A stretch of 37,136 bases of DNA from Sulfobacillus harzensis (GTDB lineage: Bacteria > Bacillota > Sulfobacillia > Sulfobacillales > Sulfobacillaceae), in the NCBI RefSeq assembly GCF_012933365.1, contig NZ_JABBVZ010000036.1, positions 1-37,136 on the forward strand, given 5' to 3'. The translations under genes and the position numbers were made by a program. The first letter of the stretch is position 1, and the number at the start of each line of letters is the position of its first letter. Of the stretch, positions 7,043 to 15,131 are shown one piece after another. The notes under the pieces are model-generated. The model saw nothing but the letters and a program-made list of their open reading frames with translations, was not told where the DNA came from and did not search any database.

Positions 7043-7071
7043 ATTATATGCCGACTGGCCTCCCGATTCAA
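7043..7071 (-). promoter_or_regulatory. Sigma-A promoter of the riboswitch-glycosyltransferase-phosphatase operon
   Basis: On the minus strand a -35 TTGAAT (7071-7066), a 17-base spacer and a perfect -10 TATAAT (7048-7043) point into the riboswitch leader. The predicted start near 7036 leaves a leader of about 205 bases. Confidence 0.8.
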
Positions 7072-7167
7072 TCGGGCGATGGCCTGGCCGCCCATTTGCT
7101 GCTTAAAAATTCCTGATATCTCCAATTCGCGATACCATAGAGAAAAAGTCGGATAAACGAGGACTCC

Positions 7168-9600
7168 ATGGTGCCACTTCATAATCTCGTACAAGAAATT
7201 TTGACATCACGCCACATGACCCATCACTTCCAACCCATTTGGAAAGCCGAAGACCGCACCCTTCTTGGTTTTGAAGCGCTCGCCCGTTTTCCTGATGCCC
7301 CGCCCGACGCCGTATTCCGGGCAGCGGAGGAAAGCCATCTGGGTGTCGCCTTGGACCGTCTGTCGGTTCAAGAGGCCCTCCGCCAAGGCCAAGCCCTGCC
7401 GGGCCTCTTGTTCGTCAACTTAAACCCCAACCACTTAGGCCAATCCGAGGGACCGTTCGGCTCCGTTGGTTCCGCCATTGCGGCCTTTCGTCGTCGCCGC
7501 GCCGTGGTCATGGAAATCACCGAGCAAAAAGTGGAAGAACGCAACCAAGTAGCGGCCGGCGTAGGGCGCATGCACCGACGCGACATTAAGCTAGCCTTAG
7601 ACGATGCTGGCACTGGCAAGTCCGATGCTGCCCGCCTGAAGTGGATCCGCCCTCGCTTTGTTAAAATTGCGGGGAGCGTCATCCAACAGTGGGCAGCCGG
7701 CAAGCCAGAGCCCCTTTTGCGCTGGATTCGGCTCGCCGGGGAAGTGGACGCCGAACTCATCGCGGAGGGCATCGAAGATGCCTCCCTAATAGCTCCCTTG
7801 GCTCAATTAGGCGTCCACTACCTCCAGGGATTCGCGCTGGGAAAGCCCCAGCCCGCGGAATTTTGGCTGAAGACGCTAAAGGCGATGGACCGGAGCCAAC
7901 TGGAGTCCGCCCTCAGTGTTTTCTTGCCGCCGGAATGGTCGCCGTCGGCCCCGACCGGCTCACCCTTGTTGACGGTGCAAGAAATCGGCGACATCATGTA
8001 CAGTTTGTGGCCTTTTCCCGCCTTTATCGTAGACCGTGACAACCGCTTGGTGGGCATGAACCTCCGGGCTGAGAGACACTTTGGAACGTCGTTGGAACAT
8101 GTGGCGCTGGCCTCCGCGGAGGAAGCTCTTGGACTCGCGTCCGACGAGCCTGGAATGACACGCGTTTCCGTTATCCTGCCCGGCGACTTGGGCGTAGGTG
8201 AAACGTTGGAGCAACGCGTGCGCGTTCACCGCAATGACGGCCAGAATGTGTCAGCCCGCCTCATGTTGGTCGGCATCCGCATTGGAAACCGTCCGGGGCT
8301 CTACAAGTTGGCGACCTTAATTAGCGGATCGCCCGACAATGCGCTGCCCGCGTTGTTGGGCAAGGATCCAGTGAGCGGTCTGCCCACGCGCGCCTGGTGG
8401 GAAAGCGAACAAGCCGCCTGGCGTCATGTTGAGGGGGCCGTTATTTTTTTGGACGTTGACGGCTTGAAGCAGGTCAATGACTTATTTGGACATCTCGAGG
8501 GAGACCGCTTGCTGGCTGATATGGGCCGCATCATCCACGGTCTCACCGAAGAGCATTCGGCCGTGGCGGTGCGCTATGGCGGCGATGAATTTTTGATTGC
8601 GATTAAAGACACCACCGAAAGTCAAGCCGACTCCTTGGCGCGAAAATTAGCGGCCGAGTTCTCCGCCGTTGAGAGTTCCTCCTCGAAGGTCCCGGCGACG
8701 TTCTCCTATGGTGTGGCCGCCTTCCAGAAAGGCGGGCTTCAAGACGCAATCCGTTTGGCCGATCGACGTCTTTATGAGCATAAAGGGTTCTTGTTGACCA
8801 CGCCCAACGGATCTAAGCTCGTGCTCACCGCCAACGGCCGTCGCGCACTATGGCAGCCCATCGAACAGCGCCTGGCTGCTGGGTTGTACCTGGATCGGCT
8901 GGTCCAACAAACAAAAGCACCGGCCATTCGCCGAGCTTTCGTCGATTTCATCAATCCGGAGCCGGGCCTGGCCGTGGTTGAGGTTAACGCGGGGCGCGGA
9001 CAAGTCGGTTTTGTCGGAGGACTTTCAGAACGATTGGGTAGCGAGGCGCAATATCTCGGGGCGGATAGCAACGGCCAATATTTAACGCGTCTCTATCGTC
9101 AATGGCAGCGCTACAATCCCCGAGCGCGGGTGCACTTCTTGCGCACGCCTGCCGACCAGTTACCCATCGTGAGCCAATCGGCCGACTTGACTCTTCTAGG
9201 CTGGGCCCTCCCTTCCGGCGAGGCGGAGGAGGTCCTCCGGGAAATGGCTCGCATCACTCGAAGCGCGGGCCAGGTCGCCTTGGCCATGATTCGCCGCGCC
9301 GAGTACAGCGATCCCATTGAGAAATTATGGAACCATTTAGGCCACCCTGAACCCAGCTTAGAAGAGGAGGAACTCATGGCCCTGACCCAGCGCCACAACC
9401 TCTCCTTGATTCGAACCGGTGAAGCTGACGAAACCCTGGTCTTCCCCACCATTAAGGACGTAAGCGTCTGGTTAGCCAGTTTGGATGTCGAAGCGCATCA
9501 GTATTTGGAACTGACCGATTCAGGCCGATTCAATCTTGATGGACCTTTTGAGGTGACCGTCCACAGCGGATTTTGGCTCTTTGAACGGGGGGGCGACTAG
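7168..9600 (+). CDS. EAL-PAS-GGDEF-methyltransferase fusion protein
   Basis: This 810-residue protein has no membrane segment. Residues 15-235 form an EAL c-di-GMP phosphodiesterase domain with catalytic residues apparently intact: E36 (EAL), N84 (VNLNP), E116 (MEITE), D145/D146 (LDDAGTG), K166, E200 (AEGIE) and Q220. Residues about 270-385 look like a PAS domain. Residues about 395-545 form a diguanylate cyclase domain with an intact RYGGDEF (469-475) and LDVDGLKQVND, but no RxxD inhibitory site. The C-terminal part, from about 580, resembles a class I SAM methyltransferase, with VVEVNAGRGQVG (603-614) and LPIVSQSADLTLLGWAL. EAL before GGDEF and a fused methyltransferase are unusual. GAGGA lies four bases before ATG and seven before GTG at 7171. 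Its stop overlaps that of ftsY. Confidence 0.9.
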   Translation: MVPLHNLVQEILTSRHMTHHFQPIWKAEDRTLLGFEALARFPDAPPDAVFRAAEESHLGVALDRLSVQEALRQGQALPGLLFVNLNPNHLGQSEGPFGSVGSAIAAFRRRRAVVMEITEQKVEERNQVAAGVGRMHRRDIKLALDDAGTGKSDAARLKWIRPRFVKIAGSVIQQWAAGKPEPLLRWIRLAGEVDAELIAEGIEDASLIAPLAQLGVHYLQGFALGKPQPAEFWLKTLKAMDRSQLESALSVFLPPEWSPSAPTGSPLLTVQEIGDIMYSLWPFPAFIVDRDNRLVGMNLRAERHFGTSLEHVALASAEEALGLASDEPGMTRVSVILPGDLGVGETLEQRVRVHRNDGQNVSARLMLVGIRIGNRPGLYKLATLISGSPDNALPALLGKDPVSGLPTRAWWESEQAAWRHVEGAVIFLDVDGLKQVNDLFGHLEGDRLLADMGRIIHGLTEEHSAVAVRYGGDEFLIAIKDTTESQADSLARKLAAEFSAVESSSSKVPATFSYGVAAFQKGGLQDAIRLADRRLYEHKGFLLTTPNGSKLVLTANGRRALWQPIEQRLAAGLYLDRLVQQTKAPAIRRAFVDFINPEPGLAVVEVNAGRGQVGFVGGLSERLGSEAQYLGADSNGQYLTRLYRQWQRYNPRARVHFLRTPADQLPIVSQSADLTLLGWALPSGEAEEVLREMARITRSAGQVALAMIRRAEYSDPIEKLWNHLGHPEPSLEEEELMALTQRHNLSLIRTGEADETLVFPTIKDVSVWLASLDVEAHQYLELTDSGRFNLDGPFEVTVHSGFWLFERGGD

Positions 9601-10520
9601 TGCGGTTCCTCCATCCCTAAAATCGCCCGCACATAGCCCTCGGGATCAAACGTCATGAGGTCGTCCAGTTTTTCCCCCACGCCCACGAATCCGATGGGGA
9701 TATTTAGGGCCTGGTGGATGGCGAAAGCGACTCCGCCCTTCGCGGTCCCGTCCAGTTTGGTCAGGACGATTCCGGTCACATTGACAGCCTCTTGAAAGAC
9801 CCGCGCCTGTTCCAACCCATTTTGGCCCGTGGTGGCGTCAATCACCAACCACACCTGATGTGGAGCGCCTGGGCATTCCCGTCCCACCACCCTGGCAATT
9901 TTGCCTAATTCCTGCATTAAGTGGGCCTTGTTGTGCAAACGCCCGGCGGTATCAATCACCGCCAGATCCAGCTTTCGGGCTGAGGCCGCTCTCACCGTGT
10001 CAAAAGCCACCGCCGCCGGGTCAGCCCCCTCCACCTGATGGACCACATCCACGCCGGCACGGCGGCCCCATTCCATTAGCTGTTCGGCTGCAGCCGCACG
10101 GAAGGTATCGGCCGCGCCAAGAATCACAGAATGGCCACGCCGCTTCATCCGTTCCGCCAGTTTTCCCGCTGTGGTTGTCTTGCCGGTACCGTTCACCCCC
10201 ACCATTAGCCAAATCGCCGGCGTGCCGGTCAACTCATAGGGATTGGGCATGGATTCCAACATGGATACCATGACTTGGCGCAACAGATCCAGCACATCCT
10301 CGGCACGCTCGGGCCGACTCTCCCGCACACGCTGACGGAGTTGGTCGAGAATGCTCTCCACCGCTTGGGCGCCCAAATCGGCTTCATAGAGAATTTCTTC
10401 CAGATCGTCGTAAAGGCTGTCTGACCATTGGCGTCCCCCCACCAGCGCCCGAATTTTGTCTCCGAGTCCGGTACGGGTCTTGGTCATACCCTGGCGCAGT
10501 CGCTCAAAGAATCCCGCCAT
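9597..10520 (-). CDS. ftsY: Signal recognition particle receptor FtsY
   Basis: FtsY is the membrane-associated GTPase that docks Ffh-bound ribosomes. The protein (307 residues) has a short N-terminal helical domain without a long acidic A region, as is usual in Bacillota. The NG domain follows, with GVNGTGKTTTAGKLA, an AADTFRAAAAEQL loop, DTAGRLHNKAHLM and TKLDGTAKGG. The ATG at 10520 is chosen because AGAGGGG lies seven bases before it; a TTG 18 bases upstream is open but overlaps this site. It starts 39 bases after smc and is likely cotranscribed with it. Its TAG stop shares CTAG with the stop of the convergent EAL/GGDEF gene. Confidence 0.96.
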   Translation of the reverse strand: MAGFFERLRQGMTKTRTGLGDKIRALVGGRQWSDSLYDDLEEILYEADLGAQAVESILDQLRQRVRESRPERAEDVLDLLRQVMVSMLESMPNPYELTGTPAIWLMVGVNGTGKTTTAGKLAERMKRRGHSVILGAADTFRAAAAEQLMEWGRRAGVDVVHQVEGADPAAVAFDTVRAASARKLDLAVIDTAGRLHNKAHLMQELGKIARVVGRECPGAPHQVWLVIDATTGQNGLEQARVFQEAVNVTGIVLTKLDGTAKGGVAFAIHQALNIPIGFVGVGEKLDDLMTFDPEGYVRAILGMEEPH

Positions 10521-10559
10521 CTTCTGTCCCCTCTTCAACCATTGTCATCCTGCGTCGAC

Positions 10560-13500
10560 TCATGGCGCGTTGACCGCTTCCTGATCCTCCAACAGAACGG
10601 AAATTAGGCGACTCTGCCCCTGGCCATCGCCCGCCACACCCCACAACGCATCGGCCACCTCCATGGTTTGACGGTGGTGGGTAACAATCACATATTGCGT
10701 TTTCCCATGCAACGTCTTCACATATTGGGCGAAACGCGAGGCGTTGGCCTCATCGAGCGACGCCTCCACCTCGTCCAGCACCACAAAGGGCGAACGCCGC
10801 ACACTCAAGAGACTAAACAGCCAGGCGATGCCCCCGAGAGCCTTTTCCCCACCGGATAGCAAGGACAAGTGGCTCGGGCGTTTTCCGGGTGGACGCACCC
10901 AAAGCTCCACCCCGGCATTCTCCCCTTCGAGCCAGGTAAACCCGCCATCACCTCCGCCATACAATTGGCGACAGGCCTCGTTGAAGGCGACCTCGACGCG
11001 CTTGGCGGTTTCGTTCACCCGCCGCTCCATCTCCTGGTCTATTTCCTTCAACGTGGCGTTTAATTCGCGACGAGCATCCTCCACGTCATGGCTTTCCTTT
11101 TCCAGAAAACCCTTCCGCTCCGACAGCTGCTCAAATAATGCGAGACTTCCCGGCACCACCGGGCCCAGTTCACTCAAGCTCAAGGCAATGCGGGCCAGTT
11201 CGCGCCGCGCATTGTCCTCTTCGCTGCGGCTCAGCGCTTCAACCCCTTCGGGTGCCACATAGGATTCAAAACGCACGGCAATTTCAATCATTTCTTGGCG
11301 CCAGCTGTTGATTTTCTGCTCCATGCGCCGATCATCCAGTTCCAGCACCCGCTGCCGATTCTCTAAGTCGAGCGCCTGCTGGCTTAGACGGTTGAACCGC
11401 TCCACCTGCTCGGAACGGGCGGCCTCCCGCCGTTGAATTTCCTCGCCCAGTTCCTTCAGTGACGCCTCGGCGGCCTGACGCTTCTCCGTGAGCGATGCCC
11501 GCTCTGTCCCATTAGCCTCCTGCCGCTCACGGGAGCGCGCCTCCTCCTCGTTGACGCGGAGAATCTCCTGGTCGATCCGCTCAGCAATCAGCTCCCGTTC
11601 GCGAAGACCTTGCTCACGTTCGCGAAGCGCGCTCTCCACCTCCCTCAGCTCGGTCTGGAGCGTACCTAAGCGTGCCACCAGACTCTCCAATTGCGAAGCC
11701 AAGCCGCGGCGTTTAGCCTCGGCTTCCCCAATCTTCTGCTCCAATCGGGCCGCCTCGGCCATGAGTTCCGACGGATCACCGACTTCCGTATCCAGGGCCA
11801 ATTCCTGGCGCAAATTGAGAAATTGATTGCGGCGCTCCGCCAACAACTCCCGATTGGCGTCCATCTTCTGATCAAGCTCTTCCATCTCTTGTCGGGTGGA
11901 GGCCAACAATTCCTCTTTAGCGGCTACCAGCTTGCGCTCCTCTTGAACCCGCCGGGTGAGCTCGTCAAGCTCGACTTTTCGGGACGTCGCAGAATTTCGT
12001 TGAGCCAGCCGACTTCCGCCGGTGATGGCTCCACCAGCATGAACGACCTGCCCGTCGAGGGTCACCATCTTATAGCGAAAATGATGCAGCGGCCCAAGCC
12101 GGCTGGCATCGTCCAGCGACTGCACCACCAGCACCCGTCCCAACACATGGTGAACGGCCGGGCGCAAAGTGGGGGGATACGAGACAAGATCGGCCGCCCA
12201 GCCGACAACCCCCGGCTCCTTGCTCAAGCGCCGATAGTCGTCAACTGGCACGCGTCCCGCCCGCACCGTATCCAACGGAAGAAAAGTCGCGCGCCCCAGC
12301 GATCCGGTTTTTAGATAGCGTACCGCGTCCCGCGCCCGCTGTTCATTTTCCATGACGATATCTTGGTGCGAACCGCCCAAGGCAGTTTCAATGGCCAAAC
12401 CCAGCTCTGCCTCGACCTCAAGGAGGCTTCCCAATGTGCCGATGACACCCGTAATTTGATTCTGATGCTGCCCGCGGAGAACCGCCCGAACGCCAGCCCC
12501 CAGTCCCTCGCCCTCTGCTTCCAATTGGTGCAAGGCGCGAAGCCGAGCCTGCCGTCCCGCCAGTTGATGCCGAAGGCTGTATACCGCCTGTTCCGTCTCG
12601 GTCTGAAACGCTTTCAAACGAGCTCGTTCCTCGGTGAGGCGGACCACTTCTTGGGTCAACTGCTGCACTTCGCGCTCGAGATTCTGGGCCTCGTGTTGGC
12701 GGGCAGCCAGCACCTCCAACACCGTGCCCTGATTCTCGCCCATGTGAAGCATTCCCCGCAGTCGTGCCAACCGCTGCTCCAAGCGCTGCCGAGCCTCGCG
12801 ATCACGGGCGAGATTCGCATCCAATCCGTCCAACTCGCGGCGAAGGCTCTGGCGCTCTTCCTCGCGATGCTTTGTCTCTTGGACAAGCGCTTGGTGACGC
12901 TCGCCGAGAGCGATCGCTTCAGGAGCAATGGGACCAACTTCCGGCCGCTCGGCCTCCAATTCTGCGCGCTGCCTTTCCAGCCGCTCCAAACTTTCGTTAA
13001 GCCGAATCTCCTCTTCTTTGAGGTGTGAAAGACGGCTAGCCAATTCCCGTTCCGTAATGCGGAGCGCGGTTTGCTGCTCGCCCAACCGCTTCAGAGCCTC
13101 GAGGTCGCCGTCACCCTGGGATTGCAGCTCAAGAATCTCCGCCCTGACCGCCGCCCCCTTGTCCACAACCGAGGCGAGTTCTTGCGCCAGCGCCTGCCGC
13201 TCCTCCTCCACCCGCTGAACTTGTTCTTGCAGCTTGGCCTTCTTCTCCATGGCGCGGTGGTACTCGGTATAGTCCAAACGGCGCTGCCAATCCAGCCGCA
13301 AAGCCTCCCAGGACTGATATCGCGACTCTGCTTCAGCCCGCTCGCGGACTTCGTCCATTTGCCGGCCCACCTCATCCAGCAAATCGCCGAGCCGGACCAG
13401 CTTGGCCTCCGTTTCCGCCAGATGGGCCAGCGTTTCCTTCTTCTTTACTTTATAGCGGGAGACGCCGGCCGCCTCCTGCAACTGTTCAAGCCGCTCAAGC

Positions 13501-13961
13501 GGCTTCTGCAGGAGTGCTCCTTCCACCCGGCCTTGACTGATGATGGCGTAGCTAAATCGTCCCAAGCCGCTATCCAGAAATAAATCGGCAATGTCTTTCA
13601 ACCGCGCCGACTGACCGTTGATGAGATACTCCGAATCGCCGCTGCGATAGTAGCGGCGGGTGACGGTGAGCGACTCCGGCCATAACGGCATCTCGCCATC
13701 ATGGTTGTCGAATTCCAAGCTAACCTCTGCCATCCGCGCTGCGGGACGTCCGGGACCGCCTTGGTGGAGCAAATCCTCCCAACGCTCCGCCCGTAGATCG
13801 CGAAGCCGCTGTTCGCCCAAAGCCCAACGCACCGCGTCGACCACGTTCGACTTTCCGCCGCCATTGGGGCCGACCAACGCGGTAATTCCGGGCTTCAATT
13901 CCAAGGCCACATCTTTGGCAAACGACTTAAATCCGTAAATTTGAATCCGCTTCAAATACAC
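10560..13961 (-). CDS. smc: Chromosome partition protein Smc
   Basis: This is the SMC condensin ATPase, which forms a coiled-coil dimer and works with ScpA/ScpB to compact and segregate chromosomes. At 1133 residues it is close to typical. Walker A is GPNGGGKSN (31-39). Two long charged coiled coils flank a hinge in the middle, with a GVIGTLGSLLEVE stretch at its start. The C-terminal head has the LSLLSGGEKALGG signature and the Walker B region FVVLDEVEASLDEAN. The start is a GTG (13961-13959) seven bases after AAGGAG. It lies 24 bases after spoVS and is followed by ftsY. Confidence 0.97.
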   Translation of the reverse strand: MYLKRIQIYGFKSFAKDVALELKPGITALVGPNGGGKSNVVDAVRWALGEQRLRDLRAERWEDLLHQGGPGRPAARMAEVSLEFDNHDGEMPLWPESLTVTRRYYRSGDSEYLINGQSARLKDIADLFLDSGLGRFSYAIISQGRVEGALLQKPLERLEQLQEAAGVSRYKVKKKETLAHLAETEAKLVRLGDLLDEVGRQMDEVRERAEAESRYQSWEALRLDWQRRLDYTEYHRAMEKKAKLQEQVQRVEEERQALAQELASVVDKGAAVRAEILELQSQGDGDLEALKRLGEQQTALRITERELASRLSHLKEEEIRLNESLERLERQRAELEAERPEVGPIAPEAIALGERHQALVQETKHREEERQSLRRELDGLDANLARDREARQRLEQRLARLRGMLHMGENQGTVLEVLAARQHEAQNLEREVQQLTQEVVRLTEERARLKAFQTETEQAVYSLRHQLAGRQARLRALHQLEAEGEGLGAGVRAVLRGQHQNQITGVIGTLGSLLEVEAELGLAIETALGGSHQDIVMENEQRARDAVRYLKTGSLGRATFLPLDTVRAGRVPVDDYRRLSKEPGVVGWAADLVSYPPTLRPAVHHVLGRVLVVQSLDDASRLGPLHHFRYKMVTLDGQVVHAGGAITGGSRLAQRNSATSRKVELDELTRRVQEERKLVAAKEELLASTRQEMEELDQKMDANRELLAERRNQFLNLRQELALDTEVGDPSELMAEAARLEQKIGEAEAKRRGLASQLESLVARLGTLQTELREVESALREREQGLRERELIAERIDQEILRVNEEEARSRERQEANGTERASLTEKRQAAEASLKELGEEIQRREAARSEQVERFNRLSQQALDLENRQRVLELDDRRMEQKINSWRQEMIEIAVRFESYVAPEGVEALSRSEEDNARRELARIALSLSELGPVVPGSLALFEQLSERKGFLEKESHDVEDARRELNATLKEIDQEMERRVNETAKRVEVAFNEACRQLYGGGDGGFTWLEGENAGVELWVRPPGKRPSHLSLLSGGEKALGGIAWLFSLLSVRRSPFVVLDEVEASLDEANASRFAQYVKTLHGKTQYVIVTHHRQTMEVADALWGVAGDGQGQSRLISVLLEDQEAVNAP

Positions 13962-13985
13962 AAAAAAACTCCTTCGGCAAGCTTT

Positions 13986-14252
13986 TTAGCGCGAAATTAA
14001 TTCGACCAAAAGACGAATGCCTGTGCGGGTCTGACCATCGATGAACAGCTCAACGAATTCCGGCCTGACGGCCAGGTCTAAATCCTCCTCGGTCAAAAAT
14101 GCGCGGGCAATAGCAATCGCTTTGACCGCCTGATTGACCGCCCCTGCGCCCACCGCTTGAAGTTCAAGCGGACCCGATTCTTTTATTACCGCTACGATGG
14201 CGCCGGCCACGCCTTTGGGCCGGGACGCAGCCGATACCCGCAAGGATTGCAT
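13986..14252 (-). CDS. spoVS: Stage V sporulation protein S (SpoVS)
   Basis: SpoVS is a small conserved protein of the Alba-like fold needed for normal progress through sporulation. The 88-residue sequence shows the family pattern: LRVSAASRPKGVAGAIVAVI, then ELQAVGAGAVNQAVKAIAIA and a C-terminal TRTGIRLLVELI. A GGTGGGG ribosome site precedes the ATG. It lies directly upstream of smc with a 24-base gap, so the two are probably cotranscribed. The upstream spacer holds a pair of TACA-N7-TGTA repeats shared with the divergent regulator gene. It is the clearest sign in the window of a spore-forming host. Confidence 0.93.
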   Translation of the reverse strand: MQSLRVSAASRPKGVAGAIVAVIKESGPLELQAVGAGAVNQAVKAIAIARAFLTEEDLDLAVRPEFVELFIDGQTRTGIRLLVELISR

Positions 14253-14333
14253 ATTACCCCACCCGTGTTCTTTAATCTATTCGCGGCCCAAAGCCGATTC
14301 CCTGCAATCGAGGCCCGATCTCGACAACTGGTG

Positions 14334-14348
14334 TACAGATTTCCTGTA
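14334..14348. promoter_or_regulatory. Operator-like inverted repeat TACA-N7-TGTA, copy 1
   Basis: TACAGATTTCCTGTA is an inverted repeat with five-base arms (TACAG/CTGTA). A second copy lies 32 bp away, centre to centre, about three helical turns, so both would face the same side of DNA. It lies between spoVS and the divergent HTH gene. Confidence 0.6.
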
Positions 14349-14365
14349 TCGGGCCAGAGGATTTA

Positions 14366-14380
14366 TACACTGTTCCTGTA
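14366..14380. promoter_or_regulatory. Operator-like inverted repeat TACA-N7-TGTA, copy 2
   Basis: TACACTGTTCCTGTA shares the TACA/TGTA arms and the central TTCC with copy 1. It overlaps a possible -10 (TATACA, 14364-14369) for the downstream regulator, as expected of an autorepressor site. The -10 has no convincing -35. Confidence 0.55.
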
Positions 14381-14414
14381 GAGGGACCGGCTTCTCAAAA
14401 GCGAATTCCCCAAG

Positions 14415-14969
14415 ATGCAGGTTATCGACCAGATTGCCAATCTGATACTTGAAGACCCGCTCATCACCGCCTCGCGCATCGCCCGTCGACTCGGCTATGC
14501 CGAAGAAAAGACGGTCTATTATTGGTTGCATAAGTTTCACTACAGCGGCCTCAATGCTTTTAAGAAAGCCGTACTGCATGGTCAATATGTACCCAATCGC
14601 CCAGCCCTGGGCGAAGCGCCGGGACTTTACGGACGGCTCCCGGTCACCGACCGGTGGACCGCAGAGGGCAAGCCAATCTTTGACGGGGACACACTGGCAG
14701 TGCCCAGTGGAGCGCCCGCCGAACTTATTTGGCGCTATCCGGGACCACCCATGTTATCCATTCTTCCCCAAGATCTACTGGTTTTAAGCGCCTTCGATGC
14801 CAACTTCAAGAGCCCCTGGCTTGTCGTGCACGGCCCAGACGGCTTGATGCAACTCCGGTTGAGTGTGCAAACCGGTAGCCACCGCTTGGTGGTGCACCCC
14901 ATCACCATGGAACGGGATGCCAAATCCCACCCGGTGTATCAAATCCTCCAACTCATCCGTCACTATTAG
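14415..14969 (+). CDS. HTH regulator with C-terminal beta-rich domain
   Basis: The family is not recognised with certainty. Residues 1-60 form a helix-turn-helix domain (IANLILEDPLITASRIARRL, then a likely recognition helix EEKTVYYWLHKF). The C-terminal half contains a DGDTLAVPSGAPAELIW stretch and several beta strands, faintly like the S24/LexA-type repressor domain. The Ser-Lys dyad and cleavage site of self-cleaving LexA proteins are not evident. There is no strong ribosome site before the ATG. The gene is divergent from spoVS-smc-ftsY, and two matching inverted repeats lie between them, so it may control itself and that operon (inference). Confidence 0.65.
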   Translation: MQVIDQIANLILEDPLITASRIARRLGYAEEKTVYYWLHKFHYSGLNAFKKAVLHGQYVPNRPALGEAPGLYGRLPVTDRWTAEGKPIFDGDTLAVPSGAPAELIWRYPGPPMLSILPQDLLVLSAFDANFKSPWLVVHGPDGLMQLRLSVQTGSHRLVVHPITMERDAKSHPVYQILQLIRHY

Positions 14970-15042
14970 GCAATTGGTGCGAAAGCATTCCATAAACTTG
15001 GAACAAGCGCCAGGTAACGCCAAACCGGCATTTCTGGGTTTA

Positions 15043-15051
15043 TGCTACAAT
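15043..15051 (+). promoter_or_regulatory. Extended -10 promoter of the zinc-ribbon/PBP genes
   Basis: TGCTACAAT (TG at 15043-15044, -10 TACAAT at 15046-15051) is an extended -10 element without an obvious -35. Downstream, TGTCAT occurs at 15066-15071 and 15085-15090, and inverted as ATGACA at 15096-15101. These sites follow the expected start point and resemble operator half-sites. Confidence 0.5.
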
Positions 15052-15131
15052 TAACCGCAATTACTGTCATTATGCGCGAATGGTGTCATAAGAAATGACA
15101 AGGTTTGAAACTTTTTAGAGGAGCGAACGCC

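Noticed and set aside
15105..15131. Upstream extension of the zinc-ribbon gene
   Set aside because: The added residues precede a better-spaced AGAGGAG-ATG start, and the ribbon begins right at that ATG.
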